Shown one piece after another: positions 9,439 through 17,905 of a stretch of DNA of 36,498 bases; position 1 is the stretch's first letter, and each line of letters opens with the position of its first letter. A program made the translations under genes and the position numbers. Source of the DNA: Ruminococcus sp. (lineage in GTDB: Bacteria > Bacillota > Clostridia > Oscillospirales > Acutalibacteraceae); assembly GCA_023665555.1 (NCBI GenBank), contig JAMPDR010000018.1:1-36498 (forward strand). Reading direction: 5' to 3'. The notes below the pieces were generated by a model. That model saw nothing but the letters and a program-made list of their open reading frames with translations. It had not been told where the DNA came from and searched no databases.

Positions 9439-10625
9439 TCCGAAATATCCTCCCCTCTGTATCTTGCGATTGCCGCACAGTCTTTATCTCCTCTGCCCGA
9501 AATATTGATAACGATTATTTTATCCTTATCAAGAGTCGGTGCATATTTAATTGCATATGCCACTGCGTGTGATGATTCAATTGCAGGGATAATGCCTTCT
9601 TTCTTCGAAAGATATTCAAATGCATTGACCGCTTCATCATCGGTTATTGCAACATAATTCGCTCTTCCTTGGTCAAAAAGCATTGCGTGTTCAGGACCTA
9701 CACCCGGATAGTCAAGTCCCGCAGAGATTGAATAAACAGGTGCAATCTGACCATATTCATCCTGACAAAAATAACTTTTCATTCCATGGAAAATTCCGAG
9801 TTTGCCAGTTGAAAGTGTCGCCGCAGTTTCAAAGGTATCAATACCCCTACCTGCCGCCTCACATCCGATGAGTTTCACACTTTCGTCCTCAATGAAGTTA
9901 TAGAAAGCGCCGATTGCGTTTGAGCCGCCACCAACACACGCGATAACCGCATCGGGAAGTCTGCCCTCTTTTTCAAGCATCTGCTCTTTGATTTCTTTTG
10001 AGATAATAGCCTGGAAATCACGAACAATTGTCGGGAATGGATGCGGCCCCATGACTGAGCCGAGAACATAGTGCGTATCAGCAATTCTGTTTGTCCATTC
10101 GCGCATAGTTTCATTTACTGCGTCCTTAAGTGTTGCCGTTCCGCTTTCAACAGCATGAACCTTTGCACCGAGCAATCTCATTCTGTAAACATTGAGAGCC
10201 TGCCTTTCGGTGTCTTTTTTACCCATGAAAACTTCACATTCAAGTCCGAGCAATGCGGCAGCAGTTGCAGTTGCAACACCGTGCTGTCCTGCACCTGTTT
10301 CAGCGATAACTCTTGTTTTGCCCATCTTTTTGGCAAGCAAAGTCTGACCGAGCACGTTGTTGATTTTGTGAGCACCGGTATGATTGAGATCCTCACGTTT
10401 GAGATATATTTTTGCGCCGCCAAGATCCTCTGTCATGTTTTTCGCATAATAGAGCAATGACGGTCTGCCTGCGTAGTTATTGAGCAAATCTGTAAGCTCT
10501 CTGTTAAATTCCGGGTCTTTCTTATAGTAGTTATAAGCCTCTTCGAGTTCGTTTATCGCATTCATAAGCGTTTCGGGAACATATTGTCCGCCATGAACAC
10601 CGAATCTGCCTTTCGACTGTGCCAT
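9435..10625 (-). CDS. trpB: Tryptophan synthase beta chain
   Basis: This is a 396-aa PLP enzyme of the TrpB1 type. It condenses indole with serine to give tryptophan. The PLP lysine lies in [18 protein letters not shown]. The catalytic Glu region is [13 protein letters not shown], and the phosphate-binding loop is GGGSNAIG. It forms an alpha2-beta2 complex with TrpA, whose gene overlaps it by 4 bp. AGGAGA precedes the ATG. The serine it consumes connects functionally with the serC gene at 27.4 kb. Confidence 0.97.
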   Translation of the reverse strand: MAQSKGRFGVHGGQYVPETLMNAINELEEAYNYYKKDPEFNRELTDLLNNYAGRPSLLYYAKNMTEDLGGAKIYLKREDLNHTGAHKINNVLGQTLLAKKMGKTRVIAETGAGQHGVATATAAALLGLECEVFMGKKDTERQALNVYRMRLLGAKVHAVESGTATLKDAVNETMREWTNRIADTHYVLGSVMGPHPFPTIVRDFQAIISKEIKEQMLEKEGRLPDAVIACVGGGSNAIGAFYNFIEDESVKLIGCEAAGRGIDTFETAATLSTGKLGIFHGMKSYFCQDEYGQIAPVYSISAGLDYPGVGPEHAMLFDQGRANYVAITDDEAVNAFEYLSKKEGIIPAIESSHAVAYAIKYAPTLDKDKIIVINISGRGDKDCAAIARYRGEDISE

Positions 10626-10638
10626 ATAGTTTATCTCC

Positions 10639-11250
10639 TTATAATCTTACTTTTTCAATAAAATTCTTTATTTTATTATAATCTTTATATCCGTCAGTTT
10701 CAACCGCCGAACTTACATCAACTGCAAACGGGTTTAAATCACTGATTGCTGTTTCAATATTTTCTTCACTCAATCCGCCTGCAAGAAAATACGGACGGCC
10801 AATGTTTCTTATCAGCGACCAGTTGAAACTTTCACCTGTTCCGCCGATTCCGTTGTCAAGCAATATAAAATCCGCCGATGATACTTTTGCATTTTCAATG
10901 TCACTTTCGGATTTAATCGTAAACGCTTTGATAATCGGAATATCCACTTTTTCTCTAAGCGAAGCAATAAATTCTTCGCTTTCGGTTCCATGCAGCTGAA
11001 TCATTCCGATGGCCTTACTTTTTACGATATCAACTATCACTTCTTCACTTTCGTTCACGAAAACACCAACAGATATAATCGAACTGTCAAGCCAATTCCT
11101 CAACTTCAAAGCCTGTTCCGGGGTGATATATCTTCTTCTGTCTTTTGCGAAAATAAAGCCGATGTAATCAGGTTTCAGTTCGTTGACATAATCAATATCA
11201 CATTCTTTTCTCAGACCGCAAACTTTAATTTTTACTGCATCTTTGATCAT
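10639..11250 (-). CDS. trpF: Phosphoribosylanthranilate isomerase
   Basis: This is a 203-aa TIM barrel. The N-terminal [15 protein letters not shown] carries the catalytic Cys and contains the family signature. [26 protein letters not shown] (catalytic Asp) and [10 protein letters not shown] mark the remaining strands and the phosphate site, ending in DVSSAVE. It isomerises phosphoribosyl anthranilate by Amadori rearrangement. It overlaps the end of trpC by 4 bp and precedes trpB by 13 bp. It is a stand-alone gene, not fused to trpC as in enteric bacteria. Confidence 0.96.
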   Translation of the reverse strand: MIKDAVKIKVCGLRKECDIDYVNELKPDYIGFIFAKDRRRYITPEQALKLRNWLDSSIISVGVFVNESEEVIVDIVKSKAIGMIQLHGTESEEFIASLREKVDIPIIKAFTIKSESDIENAKVSSADFILLDNGIGGTGESFNWSLIRNIGRPYFLAGGLSEENIETAISDLNPFAVDVSSAVETDGYKDYNKIKNFIEKVRL

Positions 11251-12035
11251 ACGCTTTTTCCTCTGAGCGAATCAAGCATGGCTTTTTTGTTATCGGAACG
11301 CATCAGTGTTTCACCAATAAGCACAGCGTTGACATTTGCATTTTTCAGCACTGCAATATCTTCAGCAGTTTTGATTCCGCTTTCCGCAACGAACAGTACT
11401 TCATCGGGTACAAGTTTTCTAAGTCTAACACTGTTATTGATATCAACGGTAAAATCCTTTAAATTGCGGTTGTTTACACCGATAATTCTTGCTCCCGCTT
11501 TGATTGCCGACTCAATCTCACTTTCATCATGCGCCTCAACAAGTGCTGACAAGCCAAGTGAATCACAAATTTTGATATATTCGCTCAATGTATTACTGTC
11601 AAGCAGTGAACAAATCAGAAGCACCGCGCTTGCACCTAGAGTTTTAGTCTCATAAATCATATACTCATCAACGGTAAAATCTTTTCTAAGACACGGTATG
11701 CCGACATTTGCGGCAATTTCTTTGAGATACGTATCATTTCCCTTAAACCATTTCGGTTCGGTTAAAATTGAAATTGCTCCTGCGCCCGCCTTTTCATAAT
11801 CCTTTGCAATGTCAAGATAAGGAAATTCTTCTGCAATGACTCCTTTTGACGGTGACGCTTTTTTACATTCGCAAATAAAAGTTATTTCACTTTGGGCGAG
11901 TGCCTTTTCAAACGGAAAACCTGTTTGTGTGTTCATGCCGAGAGCCTGTGTTTTTATTTCATCAAGCGATACTTCTTTTTTTCTTTCGGCAACTCTGATT
12001 TTCGTGTAATCTGCAATCGTTTCAAGAATATTCAT
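11247..12035 (-). CDS. trpC: Indole-3-glycerol phosphate synthase
   Basis: This is a TIM barrel of about 262 aa that closes the indole ring with decarboxylation. FICECKKASPSKGVI holds the catalytic Lys and Ser, followed by ILTEPKWFKG, LRKDFTVDEYMIYE, GVNNRNLKDF and VAESGIKTAEDI, all standard for the family. The ATG at 12035 shares one base with the trpD stop (TGATG); a GTG three bases upstream is an alternative. It is translationally coupled to trpD upstream and trpF downstream. Confidence 0.96.
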   Translation of the reverse strand: MNILETIADYTKIRVAERKKEVSLDEIKTQALGMNTQTGFPFEKALAQSEITFICECKKASPSKGVIAEEFPYLDIAKDYEKAGAGAISILTEPKWFKGNDTYLKEIAANVGIPCLRKDFTVDEYMIYETKTLGASAVLLICSLLDSNTLSEYIKICDSLGLSALVEAHDESEIESAIKAGARIIGVNNRNLKDFTVDINNSVRLRKLVPDEVLFVAESGIKTAEDIAVLKNANVNAVLIGETLMRSDNKKAMLDSLRGKSV

Positions 12036-13054
12036 CACTTATTTGATTCCTCTTTAAATTCATTGAGCTTTTTATATGCTGCACCGCTGTCAATTATTTC
12101 AGCTGCAAGCTTTATTCCGTCAGCAATACTTTCGGCTTTGTCAGCTATATAAAGTCCTGCACCTGCGTTCATCAGAACAACATTTCTCTTTGCGCCTTGA
12201 ATTTCGCCTTTTAGTATACCTGTTGTAATTTCTGCGTTTTCCTCAGGAGTACCTCCGACAAGTTCGCTTTTTTCACAACGTTCAAAGCCGAAGTCTTCGG
12301 GCTGGATCACATATGTTTTATAGCGTCCGTCCTTAAAATCGCAAACAGCGGTGGGAGCACTCATTGAAATTTCATCAAGTTTATCCTGACCGTAAACTAC
12401 AAGACCTTTTTTGACACCAAGGCTCATGAGCACCTGTGCAAGCGGTTCAACAAGCGATTCATCATAAACACCCAAAAGCTGCATCGTGGGACACGCAGGA
12501 TTCGTGAGCGGTCCGAGGATGTTGAACACTGTTCTGAAACCGAGTTCTTTTCTGATTGCACCTACATATTTCATTGAAGTATGATACTTCTGAGCGAACA
12601 TAAAGCAAAAACCGACTTTGTGCAGAAGATCAATGCATTTTTCGGGTTCAAGGTTGATGTTTGCACCGAGCGCTTCAAGGCAATCAGCTGTTCCTGATGA
12701 TGACGATGCCGCACGATTGCCATGTTTTGAAACTTTAACACCGCCTGCCGCAAGAACAAAAGCTGATGTTGTTGAAATGTTAAAGCTGTGTGCTCCATCA
12801 CCGCCTGTTCCAACGATTTCAAGCGTTTCCATGTCGTTTTCAACCTTTTCTGCATGACTTCTCATTGCAGCGGCACAGCCTGAAATTTCCTCAATCGTTT
12901 CCGCTCTTGTGCTTTTGGTTGAAAGCGCTGCAAGGAAAGCCGCGTTCTGAGTGGGAGTTGTTTCGCCGCTCATGATTTCGTTCATGACCTGATATGCTTC
13001 ATCATAGGTCAGATCCTCTTTATTAACAATTTTGATAATAGCTTCTTTAATCAT
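12035..13054 (-). CDS. trpD: Anthranilate phosphoribosyltransferase
   Basis: The 339-aa protein transfers the phosphoribosyl group of PRPP to anthranilate. Visible motifs are [20 protein letters not shown] (PRPP/Mg site), [21 protein letters not shown], and [21 protein letters not shown] precedes the ATG. It is a separate gene, not a TrpG-TrpD fusion. It begins 337 bp after trpG, the only large gap in the operon, and that gap is occupied by a family A repeat (13141-13365). Expression may depend on read-through of the repeat. Confidence 0.96.
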   Translation of the reverse strand: MIKEAIIKIVNKEDLTYDEAYQVMNEIMSGETTPTQNAAFLAALSTKSTRAETIEEISGCAAAMRSHAEKVENDMETLEIVGTGGDGAHSFNISTTSAFVLAAGGVKVSKHGNRAASSSSGTADCLEALGANINLEPEKCIDLLHKVGFCFMFAQKYHTSMKYVGAIRKELGFRTVFNILGPLTNPACPTMQLLGVYDESLVEPLAQVLMSLGVKKGLVVYGQDKLDEISMSAPTAVCDFKDGRYKTYVIQPEDFGFERCEKSELVGGTPEENAEITTGILKGEIQGAKRNVVLMNAGAGLYIADKAESIADGIKLAAEIIDSGAAYKKLNEFKEESNK

Positions 13055-13140
13055 AGATGTTCCTCCTTAATGTGTTTATGATTTGAGTTAGATTTATTTG
13101 CGTGCGTGTGTTTATTGATTGAGAATGAAATGCTTTATTA

Positions 13141-13365
13141 AATGAGGAATTAGGAGTGAGGAATTGCGGTCGCGAATAAATCAGTGACAAATTTTAAATC
13201 ATTCGCCCGCGAAATCAAATTACATCTAATGGATAGAGAGTTATTATAATAACAAACTGTAAAATAGTTTCTATCAATTTTTGCGGATAAGAAACTAACA
13301 GTTACTACTCTCTTCCCCGCGACCTTCGTTCCTCACTCCTCACTCCTCACTCCTAATTCCTCATT
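13141..13365 (+). repeat. Repeat family A, copy 1, inside the trp operon
   Basis: The ends are inverted copies of each other: AATGAGGAATTAGGAGTGAG at the left and its complement at the right, extended inward by a GGTCGCG/CGCGACC pair. The right end carries a tandem CTCACTC repeat. A central palindrome GTTATTATAATAAC is present. Related copies are at 19581-19788, 20667-20882 and 21712-21891. There is no coding frame. It fills the trpG-trpD gap. Confidence 0.85.
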
Positions 13366-13391
13366 CTTTACGTTCCAATCTTCTAATTTCT

Positions 13392-13964
13392 CTACTTTCC
13401 CAACCTGACAAAGTTCTCAAGCATAACCTTGCCATGCGGTGTCATGATTGATTCAGGGTGAAACTGCAAGCCGTAAACATCATATTCTTTGTGCTTAACT
13501 GCCATGATTTCGCCATCCTGCGTTCTCGCCGTAATTTTCAGACAATCGGGCATTGTGCTTTCAACCGCCGCAAGCGAATGATATCTTGCAACAGGCTCAA
13601 TTTTGTCAAGTCCTTTGAAAATTTCACATTCTGTGTCAATTTCAGTGTCTGACTGTTTTCCGTGCATCAACTGCTTTGCATATGAAACCGTTGCACCGTA
13701 AGCCGCACAAATTGACTGATGCCCAAGGCATACACCCAAAATAGGTATCTTTCCGCCAAGCTGTTTCACAACCTCAATGCATACACCTGCGTCCTCAGGT
13801 CTGCCGGGACCGGGTGAGATAATTATACTCTGCGGCGCTAAACTTTCGATTTCCGAAACTGTCAGCGCATCATTTCTGATAACCTTAATATCAGGATTTA
13901 TTGAACCGACAAGCTGAAAAAGGTTATATGAAAAGCTGTCATAGTTATCAATTAAAAGTATCAT
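13392..13964 (-). CDS. trpG: Anthranilate synthase component II (glutamine amidotransferase)
   Basis: This is a 190-aa class I glutamine amidotransferase. IISPGPGRPEDAG forms the oxyanion region. The nucleophile Cys is in GVCLGHQSI, and the catalytic His-Glu pair is in LQFHPESIMT. It supplies ammonia to TrpE for anthranilate synthesis. It may also serve PabB, as in Bacillus; no separate pabA is in the window. It overlaps trpE by 4 bp, and GGAGGC lies upstream of the ATG. Confidence 0.96.
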   Translation of the reverse strand: MILLIDNYDSFSYNLFQLVGSINPDIKVIRNDALTVSEIESLAPQSIIISPGPGRPEDAGVCIEVVKQLGGKIPILGVCLGHQSICAAYGATVSYAKQLMHGKQSDTEIDTECEIFKGLDKIEPVARYHSLAAVESTMPDCLKITARTQDGEIMAVKHKEYDVYGLQFHPESIMTPHGKVMLENFVRLGK

Positions 13965-15424
13965 AAATCTGCCTCCTGTGCGGTTTTCAATGCACTGACA
14001 ACAGCCGCCGCTTTATTTATACATTCGCGGTATTCCTTTTCAGGAACAGAATCTGCAACGATTCCTGCACCGCTGCGAACAAACACTTTGCCGTTCTTTT
14101 TATATGCGATTCGGATTGCAATACACGTATCAAGATTTCCCGCAAAATCAATGTATCCGATTGCTCCGCCATAGATTCCGCGTTTATTATCTTCAAGGTC
14201 ATTTATCAGCTGACATGCCTTTATTTTCGGCGCACCCGAAAGTGTTCCTGCCGGGAGAACAGCGTTCACAGCGTCCAGAGCATCAAACCCATCTGCAATC
14301 TCTCCCTTTACGGTTGAGCCGATGTGCATAACGTGGGAATACCTTTGAATCACGTGATACTTTTCAACCTCAACTGTGCCGAATTTGCTGATTTTGCCAA
14401 GGTCGTTTCTGCCGAGGTCAACGAGCATGTTATGCTCTGCAAGTTCCTTTTCATCTTCAAGCAAGCCTTTTTCAAGTTCGATATCTTCCTTTTCAGTCTT
14501 ACCTCTCGGACGCGTTCCCGCAAGCGGGAATGTATGCAAAACTCCGTTTTCAAGTTTTACCAATGTTTCGGGTGATGCGCCTGCAACCTCCATATCAGAA
14601 CCTGAAAAATAGAACATATACGGTGACGGATTAAGTGAACGCAAAACTCTGTAGGTATTGAACAGACTGCCTTCAAATTCCGCTTCAAGTCGGTTGGAAA
14701 GCACCAACTGGAAAATATCTCCCTCAACAATATGATGCTTAACTCTGTCAACCATTCCGCAATACTGCTCTTCGTTGAAAAGCGGTGTGAACTCAGACTT
14801 CAGCGTACCTCCGAGGTTCTTTTTCGGTGTACCGTTTCTGATAAGATTTTTCATCTGTTCAAGTTCTATAACCGCACGGTTATATTCAGACTCGGCATGT
14901 TCAAGTGAAATATTGACAATAAGAATTATTTTCTGCCTAAAGTTATCAAAAGCAATAACCTTGTCAAACAGCATCAGGTCAACATCGTTGAAAGCTTCGG
15001 TATCTTTTGCATCTAATCGAAGACTCGGCTCAGAATATTTGAGATAATCATACGAGAAATATCCCACCAAACCGCCTGAGAATGACGGCAGATAATCCAT
15101 TGGCTTGCATTTATACTGCGAGAGAATCTCTCTGATATATTTTTGCGGTTCATTGGTTTCAATAGTCAGTCCGTTTGCTTTGAAAACACCGCCGACACAG
15201 GTGATCTCCATTTTAGGTGCATAACCGAGAAAAGTGTACCTACCCCAATTTTCGTTATCGCCTGCGCTTTCAAGCATATAGCAATGGTCGGAAACATTCA
15301 TCAGAATTCTCATAACTTCAACGGGAGTTTTGACATCTGAGTAAATTTCCGTGCTGACAGGTACCGTGTTATAGACACCGTCTGCCGCAATTTTTCTGAC
15401 CTCATCCAAACTCGGCTTAATCAT
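13961..15424 (-). CDS. trpE: Anthranilate synthase component I
   Basis: This 487-aa chorismate-utilising enzyme makes anthranilate and is usually feedback-inhibited by tryptophan. The N-terminal regulatory site shows CYMLESAGDNENWGRYTF. The catalytic domain has IFQLVLSNR, SPYMFYF, LAGTRPRGKT, DLGRNDLGK, VMHIGSTV, PAGTLSGAPK and GGAIGYIDFAG, all expected. AGGAGG precedes the ATG. It is the first gene of trpEGDCFBA and lies behind a tryptophan T-box leader. PabB was considered; position, partner trpG and the T-box support TrpE. Confidence 0.97.
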   Translation of the reverse strand: MIKPSLDEVRKIAADGVYNTVPVSTEIYSDVKTPVEVMRILMNVSDHCYMLESAGDNENWGRYTFLGYAPKMEITCVGGVFKANGLTIETNEPQKYIREILSQYKCKPMDYLPSFSGGLVGYFSYDYLKYSEPSLRLDAKDTEAFNDVDLMLFDKVIAFDNFRQKIILIVNISLEHAESEYNRAVIELEQMKNLIRNGTPKKNLGGTLKSEFTPLFNEEQYCGMVDRVKHHIVEGDIFQLVLSNRLEAEFEGSLFNTYRVLRSLNPSPYMFYFSGSDMEVAGASPETLVKLENGVLHTFPLAGTRPRGKTEKEDIELEKGLLEDEKELAEHNMLVDLGRNDLGKISKFGTVEVEKYHVIQRYSHVMHIGSTVKGEIADGFDALDAVNAVLPAGTLSGAPKIKACQLINDLEDNKRGIYGGAIGYIDFAGNLDTCIAIRIAYKKNGKVFVRSGAGIVADSVPEKEYRECINKAAAVVSALKTAQEADL

Positions 15425-15450
15425 AAATTTGCCTCCTTTTGCAAAATAAG

Positions 15451-15527
15451 GGAGTGGCTAAAATGCGAAGTTTTGTTTGTGTTTTCTCCGCCTGCGGCAG
15501 GGAAAACACGGCAAATAAATCCACTCC
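15451..15527 (-). repeat. Repeat family C, copy 1 (GC-rich hairpin in the trpE leader)
   Basis: It is bounded by GGAGTGG and CCACTCC. The core is a 14-bp stem at 15479-15509 (GTGTTTTCTCCGCC against GGCAGGGAAAACAC, one mismatch, 3-nt loop). A close relative is at 18764-18852 in the same orientation. It lies between the T-box terminator and the trpE ribosome site, so it is in the anti-terminated trp mRNA. Confidence 0.7.
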
Positions 15528-15539
15528 TAAAAATAAAAA

Positions 15540-15572
15540 GTCCTTGACAGAGTTTGATTCTCTGTCAAGGAC
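15540..15572 (-). terminator. Regulated terminator of the trp T-box
   Basis: A perfect 13-bp stem (GTCCTTGACAGAG / CTCTGTCAAGGAC) with a 7-nt loop is followed on the minus strand by TTTTTATTTTT. It sits directly after the T-box antiterminator sequence and competes with it. Confidence 0.92.
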
Positions 15573-15813
15573 GAATAAGTAATTTTATCCGTGGTGCCAC
15601 CTTGATTCGCAGTTATACTGCGCACTTTGCAGGATACCATCATATCCCCGACAACTTACGTATGTCTTACACGTCGCAGAATACTCAGTGAAACTCACCT
15701 TTGACTGCGCCCTCAGCGGCCCATTTGACGACTTGTTTTCCGTCCGATTCCCAGCAACACGGACTCTCTGTGCGAGCATGATCGCCTTTATCCCCGCCTC
15801 AACGGTTTATTTT
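15540..15813 (-). ncRNA. Tryptophan T-box riboswitch of the trp operon
   Basis: In transcription order the leader has a Stem I with AGAGAGTCCG and TTGCTGGGAATCGG. A UGG triplet (15721-15723) precedes GCCGCTGAGG and fits the specifier position, reading the Trp codon. The T-box sequence AAGGTGGCACCACGG follows, with the tRNA 3'-end pairing bulge UGGC at 15596-15599, and then a strong terminator (15540-15572). UGGC would pair with a discriminator G, as in tRNA-Trp. Uncharged tRNA-Trp should stabilise the antiterminator and switch on trpEGDCFBA. Confidence 0.93.
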
Positions 15814-15819
15814 GATTAA

Positions 15820-15848
15820 ATTTTATCACTGTGAAATACATTTGTCAA
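15820..15848 (-). promoter_or_regulatory. Promoter of the trp operon
   Basis: On the minus strand, -35 TTGACA (15843-15848) and -10 TAAAAT (15820-15825) are separated by 17 bp. The predicted start is near 15813, at the beginning of the T-box leader. Confidence 0.85.
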
Positions 15849-15860
15849 GTGCTTTTTACA

Positions 15861-16184
15861 TCATTCCATAAAAAACTCCCTGGCTTTCTCTGTTATCCAT
15901 GCCTTAATTACAGGTATGCTGTCCTGCTCCGGCTCGAAAACTTCAGTTTCGATATCTTCCTCTGCGGTGTTATCGAAACTCTTCAAGCCGTAATATACCG
16001 CCGCTTTAAGTATTTCCTGTTCGTCAAGTTTTTCAAGCCAAACGGTATAATTGAAAATTTTTCTGCCGTAAGCGCCAAGTTTTCCGTCACTGCCAAGTGA
16101 CCCGTAATATCTGTTATAGTCACCGCCGATTCTCGAACCGCCGATGAGCCAGTCCATATTCGGAACATATATATTTATTTCCAT
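15861..16184 (-). CDS. Hypothetical protein, about 107 aa
   Basis: I do not recognise the family. From the ATG at 16184 (preceded by AAGGAAAG) it begins MEINIYVPNMDWLIGGSRIG. It then has a Gly/Tyr-rich stretch GGDYNRYYGSLGSDGKLG, a middle VWLEKLDEQEILKAAVYYGL, an acidic segment, and an amphipathic C-terminal helix. It has no signal peptide or membrane segment and looks like a small soluble alpha/beta protein. A frame reaching 16229 has no ribosome site. It ends just before the trp promoter with no terminator, so its transcript may run into the trp leader. Confidence 0.65.
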   Translation of the reverse strand: MEINIYVPNMDWLIGGSRIGGDYNRYYGSLGSDGKLGAYGRKIFNYTVWLEKLDEQEILKAAVYYGLKSFDNTAEEDIETEVFEPEQDSIPVIKAWITEKAREFFME

Positions 16185-16374
16185 TTTATGCTTTCCTTTC
16201 TGTTTAGTTACTGTTATAAATTGTATCATAACTGTTATTTTTAATCAAGACATCTTGAGTGCACAAAGTAAAAGTATTATGCAATGTCATTAACTTAAAG
16301 AAAGAAACATAAAATTGTAGTATTTTAATGTAAAAATGAATTATATTTGTATGGGCGCACACAAAACCGTAAGA

Positions 16375-16487
16375 TTGCACGGACGCGCAATGCGCGCCCC
16401 TACGCAATTATTCTAATGTAGCAATAATACTCTAAGTTAGTGACATTGGTGTTTACAGGACGTCGAGGACGCCGTCCCCTACAAAAC
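16375..16487. repeat. GC-rich intergenic hairpins (possible family D)
   Basis: The gap 16185-16645 has no gene. An AT-rich part (16185-16370) is followed by a hairpin at 16381-16399 (GGACGCGC-AA-TGCGCGCCC, one mismatch, then CTACG) and, at about 16459-16478, a GGACG/CGTCC stem followed by CCCTACA. Both share a GGACG...CCCCTAC pattern that looks like two small related elements. Family B copy 2 follows. Confidence 0.4.
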
Positions 16488-16663
16488 AGCTATTCACGCA
16501 GTGAATAATTTAGCTTGCGAAGCAAATTTAACTGTGAACGTAGTGAACAATTTAGCTATGCCAAGCATAATTTAGCTGCGTTAGCCTTCTCTGCGGACTA
16601 TTACTCACCATAGGCACAATCTTCCCCGCAATTATGCATTACGAATTAAGCATTACGCATTAA
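16486..16663 (+). repeat. Repeat family B, copy 2 (overlaps the end of a gene)
   Basis: It has the same layout as 305-497: units built as AGCT, mini-palindrome, AATTT (for example ATTCAC-GCA-GTGAAT, TTGC-GAA-GCAA, TATGC-CAA-GCATA), then TCTCTGCGGACTA, CACAATCTTCCCCGC and the GCATTACG tail. The tail runs past the stop codon of the membrane-protein gene at 16646 and supplies its last few codons. Confidence 0.75.
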
Positions 16664-17401
16664 AAAGTCCTCCGCCGCCACTGCCATTGCCTGCTGATAA
16701 TACCCCCACACATAGGCAATCGGAAATATCACAACGCATGACATTATCCAGCCTGCAAAACTCATTCTGAGTCTGAACAGCTTTCCCGATTCATTAGCCA
16801 TTTTTTCGGTGCTTATTTTTGCGCACGCAAAAAAACTCTGCGATGGTTCTTCGACAAAAATATATTCACATAGAAACAACAGCCGCTTTGACTTGAAATA
16901 AAAGTACATACTGCAAATAAACATCAACAACAGACAGCAGCCAAAAATTGCCGTGACCTTTAAGGAACTGTCATTGTTGACCATGCGAACAAACAAGAAC
17001 AACATTACGGCTGTCGGAGCAAAGCAAACTGCAAAACAGAGAAGCTTAACAAAAATAAAGCAGATGGCGAATTTTGCTGTTTTTATAACATTTGATGGTC
17101 TGAAAAAGTGAAACAAAAATGAAAGTTTGCTTTTTTCGCTGTCAATATATCCTAAAAAGTACTTTTTTATCCCACATGAAAATGCGAAATATGAATATAT
17201 GCATGCAGCCGCCGTAAAAAATGAAACAATCGTTTTCATCACGGCAAATGATATGCTGTCATAGGGCGCGAATTGCTCCATCAGAATCGGCACTGCATTG
17301 AACGAAATCACCGTTGCAGTCGGAACGATCAAAGCCATAAAAGTGTAAACAAACCTGCCGCTTTGAAACATTCGTGCGCGCAAATGAAAATTATTGCTCA
17401 T
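16646..17401 (-). CDS. DUF975-like integral membrane protein
   Basis: This is a protein of about 251 aa with around five to six hydrophobic helices: FVYTFMALIVPTATVISF, then an IVSFFTAAACIYSYFAF segment, then FAICFIFVKLLCFAVCF, FGCCLLLMFICSMYFYF, and a last one near AGWIMSCVVIFPIAYVWG. The C-terminal pattern, a helix with ACAKISTEKM, then GKLFRLRMSFAGW, then WGYYQQAM, resembles DUF975, a family of unknown function. The start at 17401 follows GGAGG. The last residues MRNA and the stop are encoded by family B copy 2, so the native C-terminus may have been replaced. Confidence 0.7.
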   Translation of the reverse strand: MSNNFHLRARMFQSGRFVYTFMALIVPTATVISFNAVPILMEQFAPYDSISFAVMKTIVSFFTAAACIYSYFAFSCGIKKYFLGYIDSEKSKLSFLFHFFRPSNVIKTAKFAICFIFVKLLCFAVCFAPTAVMLFLFVRMVNNDSSLKVTAIFGCCLLLMFICSMYFYFKSKRLLFLCEYIFVEEPSQSFFACAKISTEKMANESGKLFRLRMSFAGWIMSCVVIFPIAYVWGYYQQAMAVAAEDFLMRNA

Positions 17402-17499
17402 GTTATAACCTCCGGCGAAGAAACGATATTCATCAATAGTATTAACAAAAAAATTGACCGCAAACCAAAGTCTGCGGTAATCAGTTGAAAACACATACA

Positions 17500-17530
17500 A
17501 AAGAAAAGAGCAACCCGTTTGGCGAGTTGC
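17500..17530 (-). terminator. Terminator downstream of the 54-aa small gene
   Basis: GCAAC-C-CG (from 17510) pairs with CG-A-GTTGC (to 17530) with one mismatch. On the minus strand it is followed by TCTTTTCTTTTG (17500-17509). It closes the transcript of the small gene. Confidence 0.65.
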
Positions 17531-17542
17531 TTAAAATTCAAA

Positions 17543-17707
17543 TTAAAGATATGATGCTACCTTATCGATCACGTCAATAGCTTTCTCAATCTTCTCTTTC
17601 TTTTCCTGTGCCTCTTTAGCATCGATAGCTGAAACAAGTTTCATAACCAAAGATACGATTCTTACAACGTTTGAAAGCAGTGTGTCAAAAAGTTCCTTAT
17701 CACTCAT
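17543..17707 (-). CDS. Small 54-aa protein with own promoter and terminator
   Basis: The ATG at 17707 opens MSDKELFDTLLSNVVRIVSL and the frame ends KAIDVIDKVASYL at a TAA (17543-17545). GGGAGG lies seven bases upstream of the ATG. Residues 6-28 form an amphipathic to hydrophobic helix (LFDTLLSNVVRIVSLVMKLV), followed by a charged coiled-coil-like stretch AKEAQEKKEKIEK and a second short helix. No family is recognised. The strong ribosome site, a promoter at 17762-17790 and a terminator at 17500-17530 make it a probable single-gene unit. Confidence 0.75.
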   Translation of the reverse strand: MSDKELFDTLLSNVVRIVSLVMKLVSAIDAKEAQEKKEKIEKAIDVIDKVASYL

Positions 17708-17761
17708 TGTGAAAACCTCCCGCTTAAGATAATATAAATTTCACTGTCTCGTGATGTATAT

Positions 17762-17790
17762 ATGTTAACATTTATTTAATATAAAGTCAA
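17762..17790 (-). promoter_or_regulatory. Promoter of the 54-aa small gene
   Basis: On the minus strand, -35 TTGACT (17785-17790), a 17-bp spacer and -10 TAACAT (17762-17767) preceded by TGT, an extended -10. The leader is about 48 nt. Confidence 0.7.
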
Positions 17791-17853
17791 TACTTTTTCA
17801 TAAATTTTTTTCGTTTTTGAGCATTAACTATAAAGAAATATTAAAATAAAAAT

Positions 17854-17893
17854 AAAGTGATGCTATCGTTTGGTTTATGGATAACATCACTTT
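17854..17893 (-). terminator. Terminator of the lipoprotein gene
   Basis: A 14-bp stem with one mismatch (AAAGTGATG-C-TATC / GATA-A-CATCACTTT) starts 13 bp after the stop. On the minus strand it runs into TTTATTTTTATTTT. Confidence 0.8.
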
Positions 17894-17905
17894 GACTATC
17901 ATTAT

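Noticed and set aside
15540-15813. Leader-peptide attenuation or TRAP control of trp
   Set aside because: The AAGGTGGCACCACGG motif with a UGG specifier and a terminator fits a T-box. No Trp-rich leader frame or GAG/UAG triplet series is seen.
16204-16407. 67-aa minus-strand frame upstream of the 107-aa unknown
   Set aside because: It lies in repeat-rich intergenic DNA with a GC hairpin, has no ribosome site, and has an implausible composition.
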